Below, piece by piece: positions 34,730-43,623 of a stretch of 47,105 nt of DNA. Within the stretch, counting starts at the first letter, position 1, and the number at the start of each line of letters is the position of its first letter. The translations under genes and the position numbers were made by a program. This stretch comes from an uncultured Bacteroidota bacterium (GTDB lineage Bacteria; Bacteroidota; Bacteroidia; Chitinophagales; Chitinophagaceae), in assembly GCA_903926855.1 (NCBI GenBank), contig CAIYKV010000084.1, positions 1 to 47,105 of the forward strand. The letters run 5' to 3'. A model generated the notes under the pieces. It was not told where the DNA came from and ran no database searches. It saw only the letters and a program-made list of their open reading frames with translations.

Positions 34730-35161
34730 ATGATTAATCAAACCAATGGACAATTGTTTGTATATGGAACACTGAGGAGTGGTTTTCAGAGTCCGGCGTA
34801 TAGCTATATCAGCCGGTATTTTACATTAATAGGAGAAGCTAAGGTAAAGGGTCGTTTATATGATTTGGGCGACTATCCTGCGGCAGTACCTGTAGAAGAA
34901 GATTATTTTATTATTGGAGAATTATACAAAATCAATCATCCTGATGAATTACCCTGGGCAATGGCCCAGTTGGATGATTATGAAGGTATCAATATAGAAC
35001 CCGGAGAAACTGCTTTATACCAACGACTGGTTACCCATGTATATTATTCAGATCAGGTAACCCTGGCATGGGCCTATTGGTTTACTGGCGATGTTTCTCA
35101 AAAACCCGTAATTGACAGCGGCGATCTATTACAATATATACAGCAGAAAAATAAACCCTGA
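34730..35161 (+). CDS. Gamma-glutamylcyclotransferase-like (GGCT/AIG2) protein
   Basis: 143 aa. FVYGTLR (10-16) forms the substrate loop, and Glu85 in LDDYEGI is the expected catalytic acid. The later YQRLVTHVYY and AWAYWF strands complete the BtrG/GGCT barrel. Relatives release 5-oxoproline from gamma-glutamyl compounds; the substrate here is unknown. It begins 9 bp after the LUD gene, and its TGA shares one base with the lpxH ATG (TGATG), so it is part of a tight operon. Confidence 0.85.
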   Translation: MINQTNGQLFVYGTLRSGFQSPAYSYISRYFTLIGEAKVKGRLYDLGDYPAAVPVEEDYFIIGELYKINHPDELPWAMAQLDDYEGINIEPGETALYQRLVTHVYYSDQVTLAWAYWFTGDVSQKPVIDSGDLLQYIQQKNKP

Positions 35162-35928
35162 TGACGATTGCTCCCGACAAAAAAATATATTTTCTAACAG
35201 ATTTTCATTTGGGTGCACCGGATCATGCAAACAGCCTGTTACGGGAGAAAAAAATTGTTTCTTTTCTGGAATCTATCCGAAAAGATGCCGCTCAGATTTT
35301 TATACTGGGTGATATATTTGATTTTTGGTATGAGTATGCAACGGTGGTTCCGAAAGGCTTTGTTCGATTATTAGGCAAACTGGCCGAGCTGAGTGATAGT
35401 GGTATACAGATACATGTATTTGTAGGCAATCATGATATGTGGATGAGTGGTTATTTTGAAAAAGAATTAAATATCCCCGTCTATCATCACCCCAAAGTTT
35501 TTGAGTGGAATGAAAAGCGATTTTTTATCGGACATGGAGATGGGCTGGGGCCAGGAGATCATGGATATAAATTTCTGAAGAAGATTTTCCGTAACCCGGT
35601 TTGTAAATGGTTATTCGGAATATTACATCCTGATTGGGGTATCGGATTGGCCAATTATTTTAGCCGTAAAAGCAGGGAGAAAACCGGAGATAGTGATGAA
35701 CATTTTTTGGGTGAAGACAAAGAATGGCTGATTATCTATTGTAAAGAATTGTTGACAACGACGCATTACGATTATTTTCTTTTTGGTCATCGACATTACC
35801 CTATCGATTTTCCGCTAAGCGCTACCAGTCGCTATATTAATGTGGGCGATTGGATCCGGAATTTCTCTTATGCTGTTTTTGACGGAACAGAAATGTCCTT
35901 ACTAAAATGGGAAGAGGAATCGAAATAA
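35161..35928 (+). CDS. lpxH: UDP-2,3-diacylglucosamine diphosphatase LpxH
   Basis: 255 aa, a peripheral membrane metallophosphoesterase that makes lipid X in lipid A synthesis. Metal ligands are in place: Asp14 and His16 (TDFHLG), Asp51 (GDIFDFWYEY), Asn90/His91 (GNHDMW), His125 (GHGDGLG) and His210/His212 (FGHRHYP). The helical lid with FLKKIFRNPVCKWLFGILHPDWG is of the Bacteroidota LpxH type. It is the last gene of the rsfS-ftsH run by overlap; the next gene has its own promoter motif. Confidence 0.92.
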   Translation: MTIAPDKKIYFLTDFHLGAPDHANSLLREKKIVSFLESIRKDAAQIFILGDIFDFWYEYATVVPKGFVRLLGKLAELSDSGIQIHVFVGNHDMWMSGYFEKELNIPVYHHPKVFEWNEKRFFIGHGDGLGPGDHGYKFLKKIFRNPVCKWLFGILHPDWGIGLANYFSRKSREKTGDSDEHFLGEDKEWLIIYCKELLTTTHYDYFLFGHRHYPIDFPLSATSRYINVGDWIRNFSYAVFDGTEMSLLKWEEESK

Positions 35929-35979
35929 TTAGAAATCAAAAATGGTGGTTGACTGAAATGTCAACGCCAAATGATGTAT

Positions 35980-35987
35980 TAAATTTG
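35980..35987 (+). promoter_or_regulatory. -7 element (TAAATTTG), almost leaderless
   Basis: TAAATTTG ends 4 bp before the ATG at 35992, so the transcript should start at or next to the start codon. No TTG is seen at the ideal -33 distance. Confidence 0.5.
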
Positions 35988-35991
35988 TGAG

Positions 35992-37083
35992 ATGTATCAG
36001 TTTTTGCAACAGGAAATCTTGGATAATACGCTGGAAAGCTACCTGATTGTATTAGGAACGATTCTTTTGGTAATCGTGATCAAAAGATTGGTTTCAAAAT
36101 ACCTGGCCAAGATTTTATATAATATGGTGGGGAAGGCGGGTAAGAAAGTGGCGAGGCAATCCTTTCTGGACCTGGTACTACAACCACTGGATACGTTTCT
36201 GGTAGTACAGATTTCCATCATTGCTTTGGATAGACTTAAGTTTCCGAAACTACTGGATATCGCTATTTATCATCTCACCATCCGGCAACTGATTGATTCT
36301 CTCGCGGCAGGAACACTGATTGTGGTTTTCATTTGGCTATGTGTTCGTGTAATCGATTTTATTGCGATGATATTGGAAGAAAAAGCCAATCTGACCAAAG
36401 ACCAGACTGATAACCAGCTGATCATTTTCTTTAAAGATTTTTTCAAAGTAATACTCGTGATTATTGGTGTGTTACTGGTACTTCGCTTTTCTTTCAATAA
36501 AAATATCGGGAACCTGCTTACCGGCTTAAGCATTGTGGGTGCAGCCATTGCATTGGCCACCAGAGAAAGCATGGAAAACCTGATTGCGTCATTTATCATA
36601 TTTTTTGATAAACCTTTTATCACCGGCGACCAGGTAAAAGTGAATGGCTTTACCGGAACGATTGAAAAGATAGGACTCAGGAGTACCCGCATACGGACAT
36701 TGGATAAAACCTATATCTCTGTACCCAATAAGCAAATGGTAGATACCATCATCGATAATATTTCTTTAAGAACCCAGCGTAAAGTAGAAATCAGATTAGA
36801 AATAGGTTTGGGCGCAAGTGCCGGTCAGTTAAAACAATTGTCGCCAGCCATCAGAAATCTTTTACAAAAGCCCGAAATAGAAAAATCTTTTGTGTACCTA
36901 ATGGATACCGGGAAGAATGCACATATAGTTGCGGTTGATTATTTTACTACTATCAGTCAAAGTATAGAAGCTTTCAATCTTTTCAGAGAAACGATTAACC
37001 TGGAGATTATTGAATTATTGGAGTCCTTACAAATAGAACTGGCTGCAGCCAGCACGGATATTGTTGTAAAACAGAATAGCTAG
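35992..37083 (+). CDS. MscS-family mechanosensitive ion channel
   Basis: A 363-aa inner-membrane channel that opens under membrane tension and releases solutes. Four or five membrane helices are followed by the pore-lining TM3 with GAAIALATRESMENLIASFIIFFDKPF just before the beta domain (GDQVKVNGFTGTIEKIGLRSTRIRTLD) and the PNKQMVDTIIDN motif. A mixed alpha/beta C-terminal cage follows. It is longer than E. coli MscS because of extra N-terminal helices. It runs convergent with the thioredoxin-like gene, 11 bp apart. Confidence 0.93.
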   Translation: MYQFLQQEILDNTLESYLIVLGTILLVIVIKRLVSKYLAKILYNMVGKAGKKVARQSFLDLVLQPLDTFLVVQISIIALDRLKFPKLLDIAIYHLTIRQLIDSLAAGTLIVVFIWLCVRVIDFIAMILEEKANLTKDQTDNQLIIFFKDFFKVILVIIGVLLVLRFSFNKNIGNLLTGLSIVGAAIALATRESMENLIASFIIFFDKPFITGDQVKVNGFTGTIEKIGLRSTRIRTLDKTYISVPNKQMVDTIIDNISLRTQRKVEIRLEIGLGASAGQLKQLSPAIRNLLQKPEIEKSFVYLMDTGKNAHIVAVDYFTTISQSIEAFNLFRETINLEIIELLESLQIELAAASTDIVVKQNS

Positions 37084-37094
37084 AAAAAATTATG

Positions 37095-37622
37095 TTATAG
37101 TCTGGCTACGATCTCTCCCAGCTCTTTTTCAATATCACCTGTTGTTCCATATTCCACTACCCTGCCAAATTCTTTACCATTTTTTACAATGATAAAAGTA
37201 GGTGTATGGGTAACATTCCATTTTATTTGCAGGTTATGTAATGTTTTCTTTTGCCTGTCAACCCCAATCAGTGTAACCAGATTGGCGGGAATACCGCTTC
37301 TGTCAACTAAACGATAAAATTTTGGCAAGAGATTTTCTGTATCATGACACCAGGTACCGCCAAATACAAGTATGCTGAACTGACCGCTTTTTTGTCGGAA
37401 GATAGCTGCCGCAGTTTCATCTACCCGCCCATATTGCATATTTTCTTTAAACCAGGCAAAGCTGGTATCATTTTCAATAAGGGAACGGGATAGAATACCC
37501 TTTAATACTTTTGTTTCCGTATCCTGTACCACTACAAAATCAGGCGTGCCCATTTTTTTAGCAGAAGAACAGGAAAACAAAACCATCAACAGGGAAGCAA
37601 TAAACAAAAAGCGATTCATCAT
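37095..37622 (-). CDS. Thioredoxin-fold lipoprotein with a single active-site Cys
   Basis: 175 aa. The lipoprotein signal ends VLFSC (Cys18). The thioredoxin fold is indicated by FSILVFGGTWCHDTENLLPKF, LVTLIGVDRQKK and the cis-Pro loop in THTPTFIIVKNGKEFGRVVEYG. The usual WCxxC is reduced to WCHDT, leaving only Cys92, so the protein cannot be a normal disulfide oxidoreductase. It may work by a monothiol mechanism or as a structural or peroxide-related protein. It lies between the MscS gene and a MerR regulator and may be co-transcribed with the latter, 44 bp upstream. Confidence 0.8.
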   Translation of the reverse strand: MMNRFLFIASLLMVLFSCSSAKKMGTPDFVVVQDTETKVLKGILSRSLIENDTSFAWFKENMQYGRVDETAAAIFRQKSGQFSILVFGGTWCHDTENLLPKFYRLVDRSGIPANLVTLIGVDRQKKTLHNLQIKWNVTHTPTFIIVKNGKEFGRVVEYGTTGDIEKELGEIVARL

Positions 37623-37666
37623 GATAATCTTTGATTTGCAGGCAATGGTTCGAAAGAAGACAGGCT

Positions 37667-38308
37667 CTAATTACTCAGGGTGCTTTTCAATTCTAATAAA
37701 AACGATTTGAATTTAGTTAAAGACTGCACTACCTGTGCCTGGGTATCAGCTTCGCGTTTATTATTCTTTAGGTATTTTTTTGCGCCATCGATAGAGAATT
37801 TACGCTGGCGTAAAAGAAAATAAATTAATTGCAGATTTTTTACATCTTCTACCCGAAAAAGACGGTCGCCTTTTCTGGTTTTGCGGGGTTGCAAAATATC
37901 AAATTCGTTTTCCCAGAACCGGAGAAGCGAAGTATTTACTTTAAACCAGCCAGCCACTTCGCTGATGGAATAATAGAGTTTTTGTTGAAGCACCGCATCT
38001 TCAGGTACATCAATCAGATCGGCTTCTGAATCCATTTCTTTAAAAGATTTTCTTCCTCTTTTACTGCCTGATTTACTGATTGTTTTCGTTTGCGCCTTTT
38101 TTACAGAAATGATGGGTTCCTTCTCTGCGATTTCTTCTATAGGCCCAAGTTCTGCGATGGCAGGCTCAGGAATAGGGTCAGCCTTTGGTGGTTGGATAAC
38201 AGTTATTACCTGACTGGCAGGTTTTGGAGCCGAAGCTTTCTTTTTTGGAGCGGGCGATTGCTCAATTGGAAAACCAAAAAGGTCTAACTGCTCAAATCTT
38301 TTTTCCAT
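37667..38308 (-). CDS. MerR-family transcriptional regulator
   Basis: 213 aa. A long disordered, Pro/Lys-rich N-terminus (1-105) is followed by a MerR winged helix (about 111-180): YYSISEVAGWFKVNTSLLRFWENEF, then RLFRVEDVKNLQLIYFLLRQRKF. There is a short helical tail but no cysteine effector domain, so metal sensing is unlikely. This architecture is common and conserved in Bacteroidota, with unknown targets. The thioredoxin-like gene follows on the same strand. Confidence 0.88.
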   Translation of the reverse strand: MEKRFEQLDLFGFPIEQSPAPKKKASAPKPASQVITVIQPPKADPIPEPAIAELGPIEEIAEKEPIISVKKAQTKTISKSGSKRGRKSFKEMDSEADLIDVPEDAVLQQKLYYSISEVAGWFKVNTSLLRFWENEFDILQPRKTRKGDRLFRVEDVKNLQLIYFLLRQRKFSIDGAKKYLKNNKREADTQAQVVQSLTKFKSFLLELKSTLSN

Positions 38309-38436
38309 ACTTAAAAGTACTAAACTCTGTTACAGTAAATTGGCCCTTAGCAGTTTAGTGGAAAAGATGTAGGTATCCTCTGGAAATCCGTTTTAGAATA
38401 AGCGGATATATATGGCGAGGTATCCTTTTGGGTAAT

Positions 38437-38444
38437 TACTTTTG
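38437..38444 (+). promoter_or_regulatory. -7 element (TACTTTTG)
   Basis: TACTTTTG lies inside the long open frame that begins at 38428 and 14 bp before the ATG at 38458, supporting the latter as the start with a leader of about 8 nt. Confidence 0.55.
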
Positions 38445-38457
38445 TACAAAACGGGAT

Positions 38458-39309
38458 ATGTACCAGATAAAAACCATTTGTGTTTGCGGAGCCGGAACCA
38501 TGGGAACTGGGATTGCTCAATTATCAGCCATGAAGGGCATATCCACTATTCAATTTGATATCAGTGCAGAGATGCTTGAAAAAAGCAGAAAGGGCATAGA
38601 GGCAAATCTGAATACCCTGGTAAATAAAGACAGGATAACGCCATTAGAAAAGGAAGAGATTATCAGCCGCATCAAATTTAGTTCCCAAATCAATGATTGT
38701 GTGGCCGACCTTGTTATAGAAGCCATTATTGAAAAAAAAGAAGCCAAACAAAATCTTTTTAACCAATTGGCCTTAATCAACCATCCCAAAACTATTTTAG
38801 CCAGCAATACCTCCTCAATCTCTATTACTGAGATTGCAAAAACGGTTACTTCGCCTTCCCGTGTTATCGGGATGCATTTTTTTAACCCGGCACCGATCAT
38901 GAAACTGGTAGAAATTGTGAGAACAGAAAATACAGAGGAGGAAATTATTCAGACCCTGGTTACTCTTTCAGAAAAGATGGGTAAGATACCGGTAGTTTGT
39001 AATGATTCACCAGGCTTTATTGTTAATCGAGTTGCCAGATCCTATTACCTGGAAGCGATGCGATTGGTTGAAGCCGGACTCGCTACAATTGAAACGGTGG
39101 ACATTGCAATGGAATCTGCGGGTTTTAAAATGGGCCCTTTCCGATTGATGGATTTGATTGGTATGGATATCAATTTTGGTGTTAGCCAGATCGTATGGAA
39201 AGCATTGGGCGAACCCGATCGTTTACGCCCATCTTTACTGCAGGAGCAGAAGGTAAAACAGAATGAGCTGGGTCGTAAAACCGGAAAAGGTTTTTATACT
39301 TATCCATAA
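38458..39309 (+). CDS. hbd: 3-hydroxyacyl-CoA (3-hydroxybutyryl-CoA) dehydrogenase
   Basis: 283 aa, the standard length of the short single-function enzyme. It oxidises 3-hydroxyacyl-CoA to 3-oxoacyl-CoA with NAD+ (or the reverse) in fatty-acid or butyrate metabolism. Marks are the Rossmann motif CGAGTMGTGIAQ, EAIIEKKEAKQ, the ILASNTSSISIT strand, the catalytic GMHFFNPAPIMKLVEI (His) with Glu nearby, and NDSPGFIVNRV opening the C-terminal dimerisation domain, which ends in GRKTGKGFYTY. The ATG at 38428 is rejected because the promoter motif lies after it. No other beta-oxidation gene is adjacent. Confidence 0.92.
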   Translation: MYQIKTICVCGAGTMGTGIAQLSAMKGISTIQFDISAEMLEKSRKGIEANLNTLVNKDRITPLEKEEIISRIKFSSQINDCVADLVIEAIIEKKEAKQNLFNQLALINHPKTILASNTSSISITEIAKTVTSPSRVIGMHFFNPAPIMKLVEIVRTENTEEEIIQTLVTLSEKMGKIPVVCNDSPGFIVNRVARSYYLEAMRLVEAGLATIETVDIAMESAGFKMGPFRLMDLIGMDINFGVSQIVWKALGEPDRLRPSLLQEQKVKQNELGRKTGKGFYTYP

Positions 39310-39366
39310 ATATTCGCATCAGCGGATGCACTTATTTGTCTAATTTACCCGGGTAAACTATTTATC

Positions 39367-41148
39367 ATGAAAAAAGTAATTCTCTTTTTATCTGCGATCG
39401 TTTTTTTAGTGGGATGTAAACTCAGTAATTCCAACCAAACCAGAGAAGACAATAAGGAGTTGGCTGTATTATTAGATAAGTATTACGAGGAAAGATTGCA
39501 GTTTTTCCCGATAGAAGCTACTTTAAGTGGCGATAACCGGTATAATGATAAAATGTATGTTGATTTTACCGATTCTTACAGAGAGAAGCTAAAAGAATTT
39601 TATAATCGTTACCGGATCTATATTGCCCAGTTTGACAGGGATGCGCTGAATGATAATGATAAACTGAGTTTTGATGCTTTCTCACGGGAAATGGCCATTA
39701 ACCTTGAAGGGTTAACTTTTCATGATAATTATTTTCCGCTAAACCAATTTCAAAGCGCACATCTTGTTTTTGGGCAAATGGGAAGCGGAAGTGTGATTGA
39801 GCCTTTTACAACGGTAAAGGATTATGATGACTGGTTACAAAGAATGTCAGTATTTCCGGCCTATGCGGATAGCACAATCGTGTATTTTAAGAAGGGGATA
39901 GATGCTGGCTATGTTTTACCCAAAGCCATTGTAGTAAAAATGATTCCACAAATGCAATCGATGGTGGTAGAAAATGCAGAGAAAAGTCTTTTTTATGGTC
40001 CCATTGCCAATATACCTGTCGGATTTAGTGATGCCGATAAAAAAAGACTGACTTCATTGTATATAAAGGCAATCAATACAAACATAATACCTCCCTTTAA
40101 AAAACTGGCTGAGTTTTTACAGAATGAATACCTTCCCAAAGCCAGAACAAGCACCGGAATTGATAGTTTACCCAAATGGGGAGATGCTTATTACCGATAC
40201 CTGATACGGCAGCAAACCACCACAAATAAAACCCCGGATGAAATATATACTACTGGCCTAGCAGAAGTAAAACGAATCCGTTCAGAAATGGAGCGGATAA
40301 AAAATGAGACAGGATTTACAGGTGATCTGACTGCTTTTTTTACTTATCTCAAAACTGATAAAAAATTCAGACCGTATAAAACGCCGAAAGAAATTCTGGA
40401 TGCATTTGAGACAATTCATCAGAAAATGCAACCTAATCTGCAAAAAATGTTTGGGCATACACCCAAAACAGGGTTTGAGATCAGACAGACAGAAGCTTTC
40501 CGAGCAGCCAGCGCCAGTGCAGAATACAATCAGGGCAGTGCTGATGGAACAAGACCCGGTATCTTCTATATTCCCATACTCGATGCCACTCAATTCAATA
40601 CTACCAGTGGAATGGAAAGCTTGTTTTTACACGAAGCCATACCCGGTCATCATTATCAGGTAAGTCTGCAGCAGGAAAATGAGAAGCTCCCGAAATTTAG
40701 ACGATTTGGAGGGAACAATGCTTATGCCGAAGGCTGGGCATTGTATTGTGAAAGTCTTGGAAAAGAGTTGGGATTATATACCGATCCTTATCAATATTTT
40801 GGTGCTTTGGGTGATGAAATTCACAGAGCCATTCGGCTGGTAGTGGATGTAGGTATGCATGCAAAAGGCATGACAAGAGAAGAGGCGATTAAATATATGA
40901 TGGAGAATGAACCGATCAGTGAAGAAAGTGCTACTGCTGAAATAGAAAGGTATATGGTAATACCGGCCCAGGCTTTGGGCTATAAAATTGGCGCATTGAA
41001 AATACGGGAGTTGAGAACAAAATATGCGGAGTTGTTAGGGGTAAAATTCAAAGTATCCGATTTTCATGATGCTATTTTGAAAGACGGAAACCTGCCACTC
41101 GATGTACTGGAAAAGAAAATGGATGCCTGGGCAGCCAAACAAAAATAA
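39367..41148 (+). CDS. DUF885 zinc-peptidase-like lipoprotein
   Basis: 593 aa. Lipoprotein signal with lipobox Cys17 (FLVGC). The DUF885 domain fills the rest, with the metallopeptidase motif HEAIPGHHYQ near residue 422 and the downstream NNAYAEGWALYCESLG that supplies another ligand. The C-terminal DFHDAILKDGNLPLDVLE is also typical. The family resembles carboxypeptidase-like gluzincins; the substrate is unknown. The gene is followed 7 bp later by a strong bidirectional terminator. Confidence 0.9.
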   Translation: MKKVILFLSAIVFLVGCKLSNSNQTREDNKELAVLLDKYYEERLQFFPIEATLSGDNRYNDKMYVDFTDSYREKLKEFYNRYRIYIAQFDRDALNDNDKLSFDAFSREMAINLEGLTFHDNYFPLNQFQSAHLVFGQMGSGSVIEPFTTVKDYDDWLQRMSVFPAYADSTIVYFKKGIDAGYVLPKAIVVKMIPQMQSMVVENAEKSLFYGPIANIPVGFSDADKKRLTSLYIKAINTNIIPPFKKLAEFLQNEYLPKARTSTGIDSLPKWGDAYYRYLIRQQTTTNKTPDEIYTTGLAEVKRIRSEMERIKNETGFTGDLTAFFTYLKTDKKFRPYKTPKEILDAFETIHQKMQPNLQKMFGHTPKTGFEIRQTEAFRAASASAEYNQGSADGTRPGIFYIPILDATQFNTTSGMESLFLHEAIPGHHYQVSLQQENEKLPKFRRFGGNNAYAEGWALYCESLGKELGLYTDPYQYFGALGDEIHRAIRLVVDVGMHAKGMTREEAIKYMMENEPISEESATAEIERYMVIPAQALGYKIGALKIRELRTKYAELLGVKFKVSDFHDAILKDGNLPLDVLEKKMDAWAAKQK

Positions 41149-41155
41149 ATGAAAC

Positions 41156-41189
41156 TAAAACGGTTAGCGAAATCCCGCTAACCGTTTTA
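41156..41189. terminator. Bidirectional intrinsic terminator
   Basis: Perfect 14-bp stem: 41156-41169 (TAAAACGGTTAGCG) with 41176-41189 (CGCTAACCGTTTTA), loop of 6. A/T tracts on both sides serve both the DUF885 gene (+) and the plug gene (-), which end 7 and 1 bp from it. Confidence 0.9.
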
Positions 41190-41190
41190 C

Positions 41191-42333
41191 TTATTTCCAA
41201 TCTCCATCAAAAGGGGAATATCCACGTACGATAAAATTGTGTTTGTTCCGGATATTATTCGCAAATTCACCTTTCTTGGTATATACAGCAATTGCGCCTG
41301 CTCCACCAGAAAATGAAGACAATTGTGCCGGAGGCCGGAATACTTTGATCATAGCCACTTCAGAAGGAACTACAAAACCCTCATCACTCGGTTGCATCCG
41401 GAATTCGTCTATGTACAATTCAACAACTTCATTTCTCCATTTGGCCACCTGTTGGCCAGTGGCATCAGTAGTTGTGGTAAGTCCGGGTACCTTGGTTTGT
41501 AAAAAAAGGAAAAGACTCGGATACCTCGAAATTTCATCATCTTCTAATCCGTCAAATACCATGGCATCATCTCTTTTAAATAAGCCGCTGGAATATGCTT
41601 CATCATACTGCTGTACTTTTTTCTTAGCCTTACCGGTAACGGTAACACCGGGTAACGTTTCATCTCCTATGGGTGCGTTGGTTTGAAAAGCATAGCGACT
41701 GGTATCATTCTTTTTACCTATTGCATTCTTTTCCTCTCCTACGGTAATAAATCGGGTAGCGGATAACACGGGAATAAAAACGGAATCAAGCGGTGTTTCA
41801 ATTTTAATAGAGAGATAATTATTTCTGACTTTTTTTACTGGCGAAAAAATAAAATAGGCAGAATCCTGGAAAAGGGTACTCTTTAATTTAAATCGACCAT
41901 CGGCGTCCACGGCTGCATTATCAAAATAAGAGCCTTTGTTATTCCTGAGGATCATCATATAATTGATAGCCGTTTCTTTTTTATCATGGTCTTTTACTTC
42001 ACCACCCACTTTAAAAAAGCCTCTTTGAACAAGGAAATTAAAAGCATACCGCCCATCCGGAACGGTATTGGCAATAGCCAGTGAGCCGATCACTTCACCA
42101 TTTACAATTGGATAGCGAAATTTCCAGCGTTTCTTTTTTTCCAAATCTTCAATCCATAGATGTAAAGTGGCACTGGTTAATTTGCTTTCCGCAAAAAATG
42201 GAAGGTAGCAGCGGAAATCAAGGGTATCTCCTGTTTTGGTAATCGTTTTTGAAAAAACGATTTGCAGAGAGTCTGCGGCCTGCGATTCATACATAGTAAA
42301 TAGACAGAAAAACAGGAGTAGTCGTTTCAGCAT
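41191..42333 (-). CDS. Exported protein ending in an orphan TonB-plug-like domain
   Basis: 380 aa with a signal peptide (LLLFFCLFTMYESQA). The first 220 residues form Ig/MG-like beta domains (IVFSKTITKTGDTLDFRCYLP, VPDGRYAFNFLVQRGFF). After an ALPGVTVTG-like linker (LPGVTVTGKAKKK, about 228), a segment of about 110 residues resembles the plug of TonB-dependent receptors (LFLFLQTKVPGL, ELYIDEFRM, IKVFRPP, AIAVYTKKGE, VRGYSPFDGDW). No beta-barrel follows and the stop is clean, with a terminator 1 bp later. Plug-only proteins with this carboxypeptidase-like front end occur in Bacteroidota. Function unknown. Confidence 0.65.
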   Translation of the reverse strand: MLKRLLLFFCLFTMYESQAADSLQIVFSKTITKTGDTLDFRCYLPFFAESKLTSATLHLWIEDLEKKKRWKFRYPIVNGEVIGSLAIANTVPDGRYAFNFLVQRGFFKVGGEVKDHDKKETAINYMMILRNNKGSYFDNAAVDADGRFKLKSTLFQDSAYFIFSPVKKVRNNYLSIKIETPLDSVFIPVLSATRFITVGEEKNAIGKKNDTSRYAFQTNAPIGDETLPGVTVTGKAKKKVQQYDEAYSSGLFKRDDAMVFDGLEDDEISRYPSLFLFLQTKVPGLTTTTDATGQQVAKWRNEVVELYIDEFRMQPSDEGFVVPSEVAMIKVFRPPAQLSSFSGGAGAIAVYTKKGEFANNIRNKHNFIVRGYSPFDGDWK

Positions 42334-42413
42334 AATGTATATTATTAATCAAAAATAAAGCCAGCATATATAAGTAACCCGATTATTTTAACACTATTTG
42401 CTAAATACAGGCT

Positions 42414-42421
42414 TAATTTTG
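42414..42421 (+). promoter_or_regulatory. -7 element (TAATTTTG), leaderless
   Basis: TAATTTTG ends 6 bp before the ATG at 42428, predicting a transcript that begins at the start codon. It excludes the upstream in-frame TTG-type start at 42398. Confidence 0.55.
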
Positions 42422-42427
42422 TTGCTT

Positions 42428-43561
42428 ATGCGTATCGCCGTTAATGCTATATTTCTGCAAAAAGACAAGTTGGAAGGTTTTGGCCATTATGCAAAAGAAA
42501 TATTGAGCCGATTGGTGATACAGCATCCCGAACATGAATTCATTTTCGTTTTTGACCGCCCTTATGCTGAAGAGTTTATTTTCAGTTCCAATATTATTCC
42601 TATTATTGTTTCACCCCAAGCCCGCCATATACTCGCATTTAAATATTGGTATGATATAAAAGCCTCTCTGGCTTTGCGTTCGATGAAACCGGATATCTGG
42701 ATACAGCCTTATGGTTTTTGCAGTCTTAGTACCCCAATACCACAGATACTCATTATTCATGACCTGGCTTTCTTGCATTACCCGGAATTTATAGCGGCTT
42801 CTCACCGTTGGTTTTACAGGCTATATACGCGCCGATTTTTACAAAAAGCGACTTCTGTGGTTACCGTATCGGACTATACGAAGGCTGACATAATAAAAAA
42901 ATATCCATCGACTGATCCTGAAAAAATCACCTGTATACCCGGAGCAGCCAGGGCTATTTTTCAACCTTTGAACTGGCAGGACAAAGCGCAGGTGAAAGAT
43001 AGTTTTGCTGACGGAAGGGAATATTTTCTTTTTACAGGTGGCATCCATCCCCGTAAAAACCTAATGAATCTGTTAAAAGCATTTTCCCTGTTTAAAAAAT
43101 GGCAGCATAGTAATATGAAATTATTGGTGGTGGGAAGACTGGCATGGCAATATGAGGATCTGCTGGAAAAACTGAAATCTTATAAGTATCGTGATGATGT
43201 GGTTATGCTAGGGTATTTGCCCGAAGATCAATTGGCCAGTATTACAGCCGCAGCGTATGCCTTGGTATATCCTTCTTATTTTGAGGGATTTGGGTTGCCG
43301 ATTATAGAAGCCATGCAATCCGGGGTGCCGGTAATTACCAGTAATACTTCCGCCATGCCCGAAACAGGGGGCAGTAATGCATTATATGCCAGTCCAAATG
43401 ACCCTGATGCCATTGCCACACAAATGATCAATTTGTATCGGGATGAAAACCTCAGAGCCAACCTGATGGAGGAGGGGATAAAACAGGCGGATAGATTTAA
43501 CTGGAGCCGATCCGCCGATGCCTTATGGAAAAACATCTGCGCCATTACCGGTAAGGGATAG
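42428..43561 (+). CDS. GT4-family glycosyltransferase
   Basis: 377 aa, GT-B fold, a retaining glycosyltransferase. The N-terminal domain opens MRIAVNAIFLQKDKLEGFGHYAKE (acceptor side). The C-terminal donor domain has FLFTGGIHPRKNLMNLLKAF, LVVGRLAWQYEDLL, VMLGYLPEDQLASITAAAYALVYPS and the signature YFEGFGLPIIEAMQSGVPVITSNTSAMPE with the nucleotide-sugar-binding ExxxxxE. The sugar and acceptor are unknown; the protein probably decorates cell-surface polysaccharide. It stands alone, with no other glycan genes adjacent. The promoter of gldC overlaps its stop codon. Confidence 0.9.
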   Translation: MRIAVNAIFLQKDKLEGFGHYAKEILSRLVIQHPEHEFIFVFDRPYAEEFIFSSNIIPIIVSPQARHILAFKYWYDIKASLALRSMKPDIWIQPYGFCSLSTPIPQILIIHDLAFLHYPEFIAASHRWFYRLYTRRFLQKATSVVTVSDYTKADIIKKYPSTDPEKITCIPGAARAIFQPLNWQDKAQVKDSFADGREYFLFTGGIHPRKNLMNLLKAFSLFKKWQHSNMKLLVVGRLAWQYEDLLEKLKSYKYRDDVVMLGYLPEDQLASITAAAYALVYPSYFEGFGLPIIEAMQSGVPVITSNTSAMPETGGSNALYASPNDPDAIATQMINLYRDENLRANLMEEGIKQADRFNWSRSADALWKNICAITGKG

Positions 43562-43591
43562 TTGAATTTGCCCTGTTTCGTCATACTTTTG
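43562..43591 (+). promoter_or_regulatory. Consensus promoter TTG-N19-TACTTTTG for gldC
   Basis: TTG 43562-43564, exactly 19 bp, TACTTTTG 43584-43591, a full match to the Bacteroidota housekeeping promoter, directly after the glycosyltransferase stop. A second -7-like TATTTTTG follows at 43599-43606. Leader of about 18-27 nt. Confidence 0.75.
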
Positions 43592-43623
43592 CCGTTCTTA
43601 TTTTTGGAACCAAATACAAAAGC

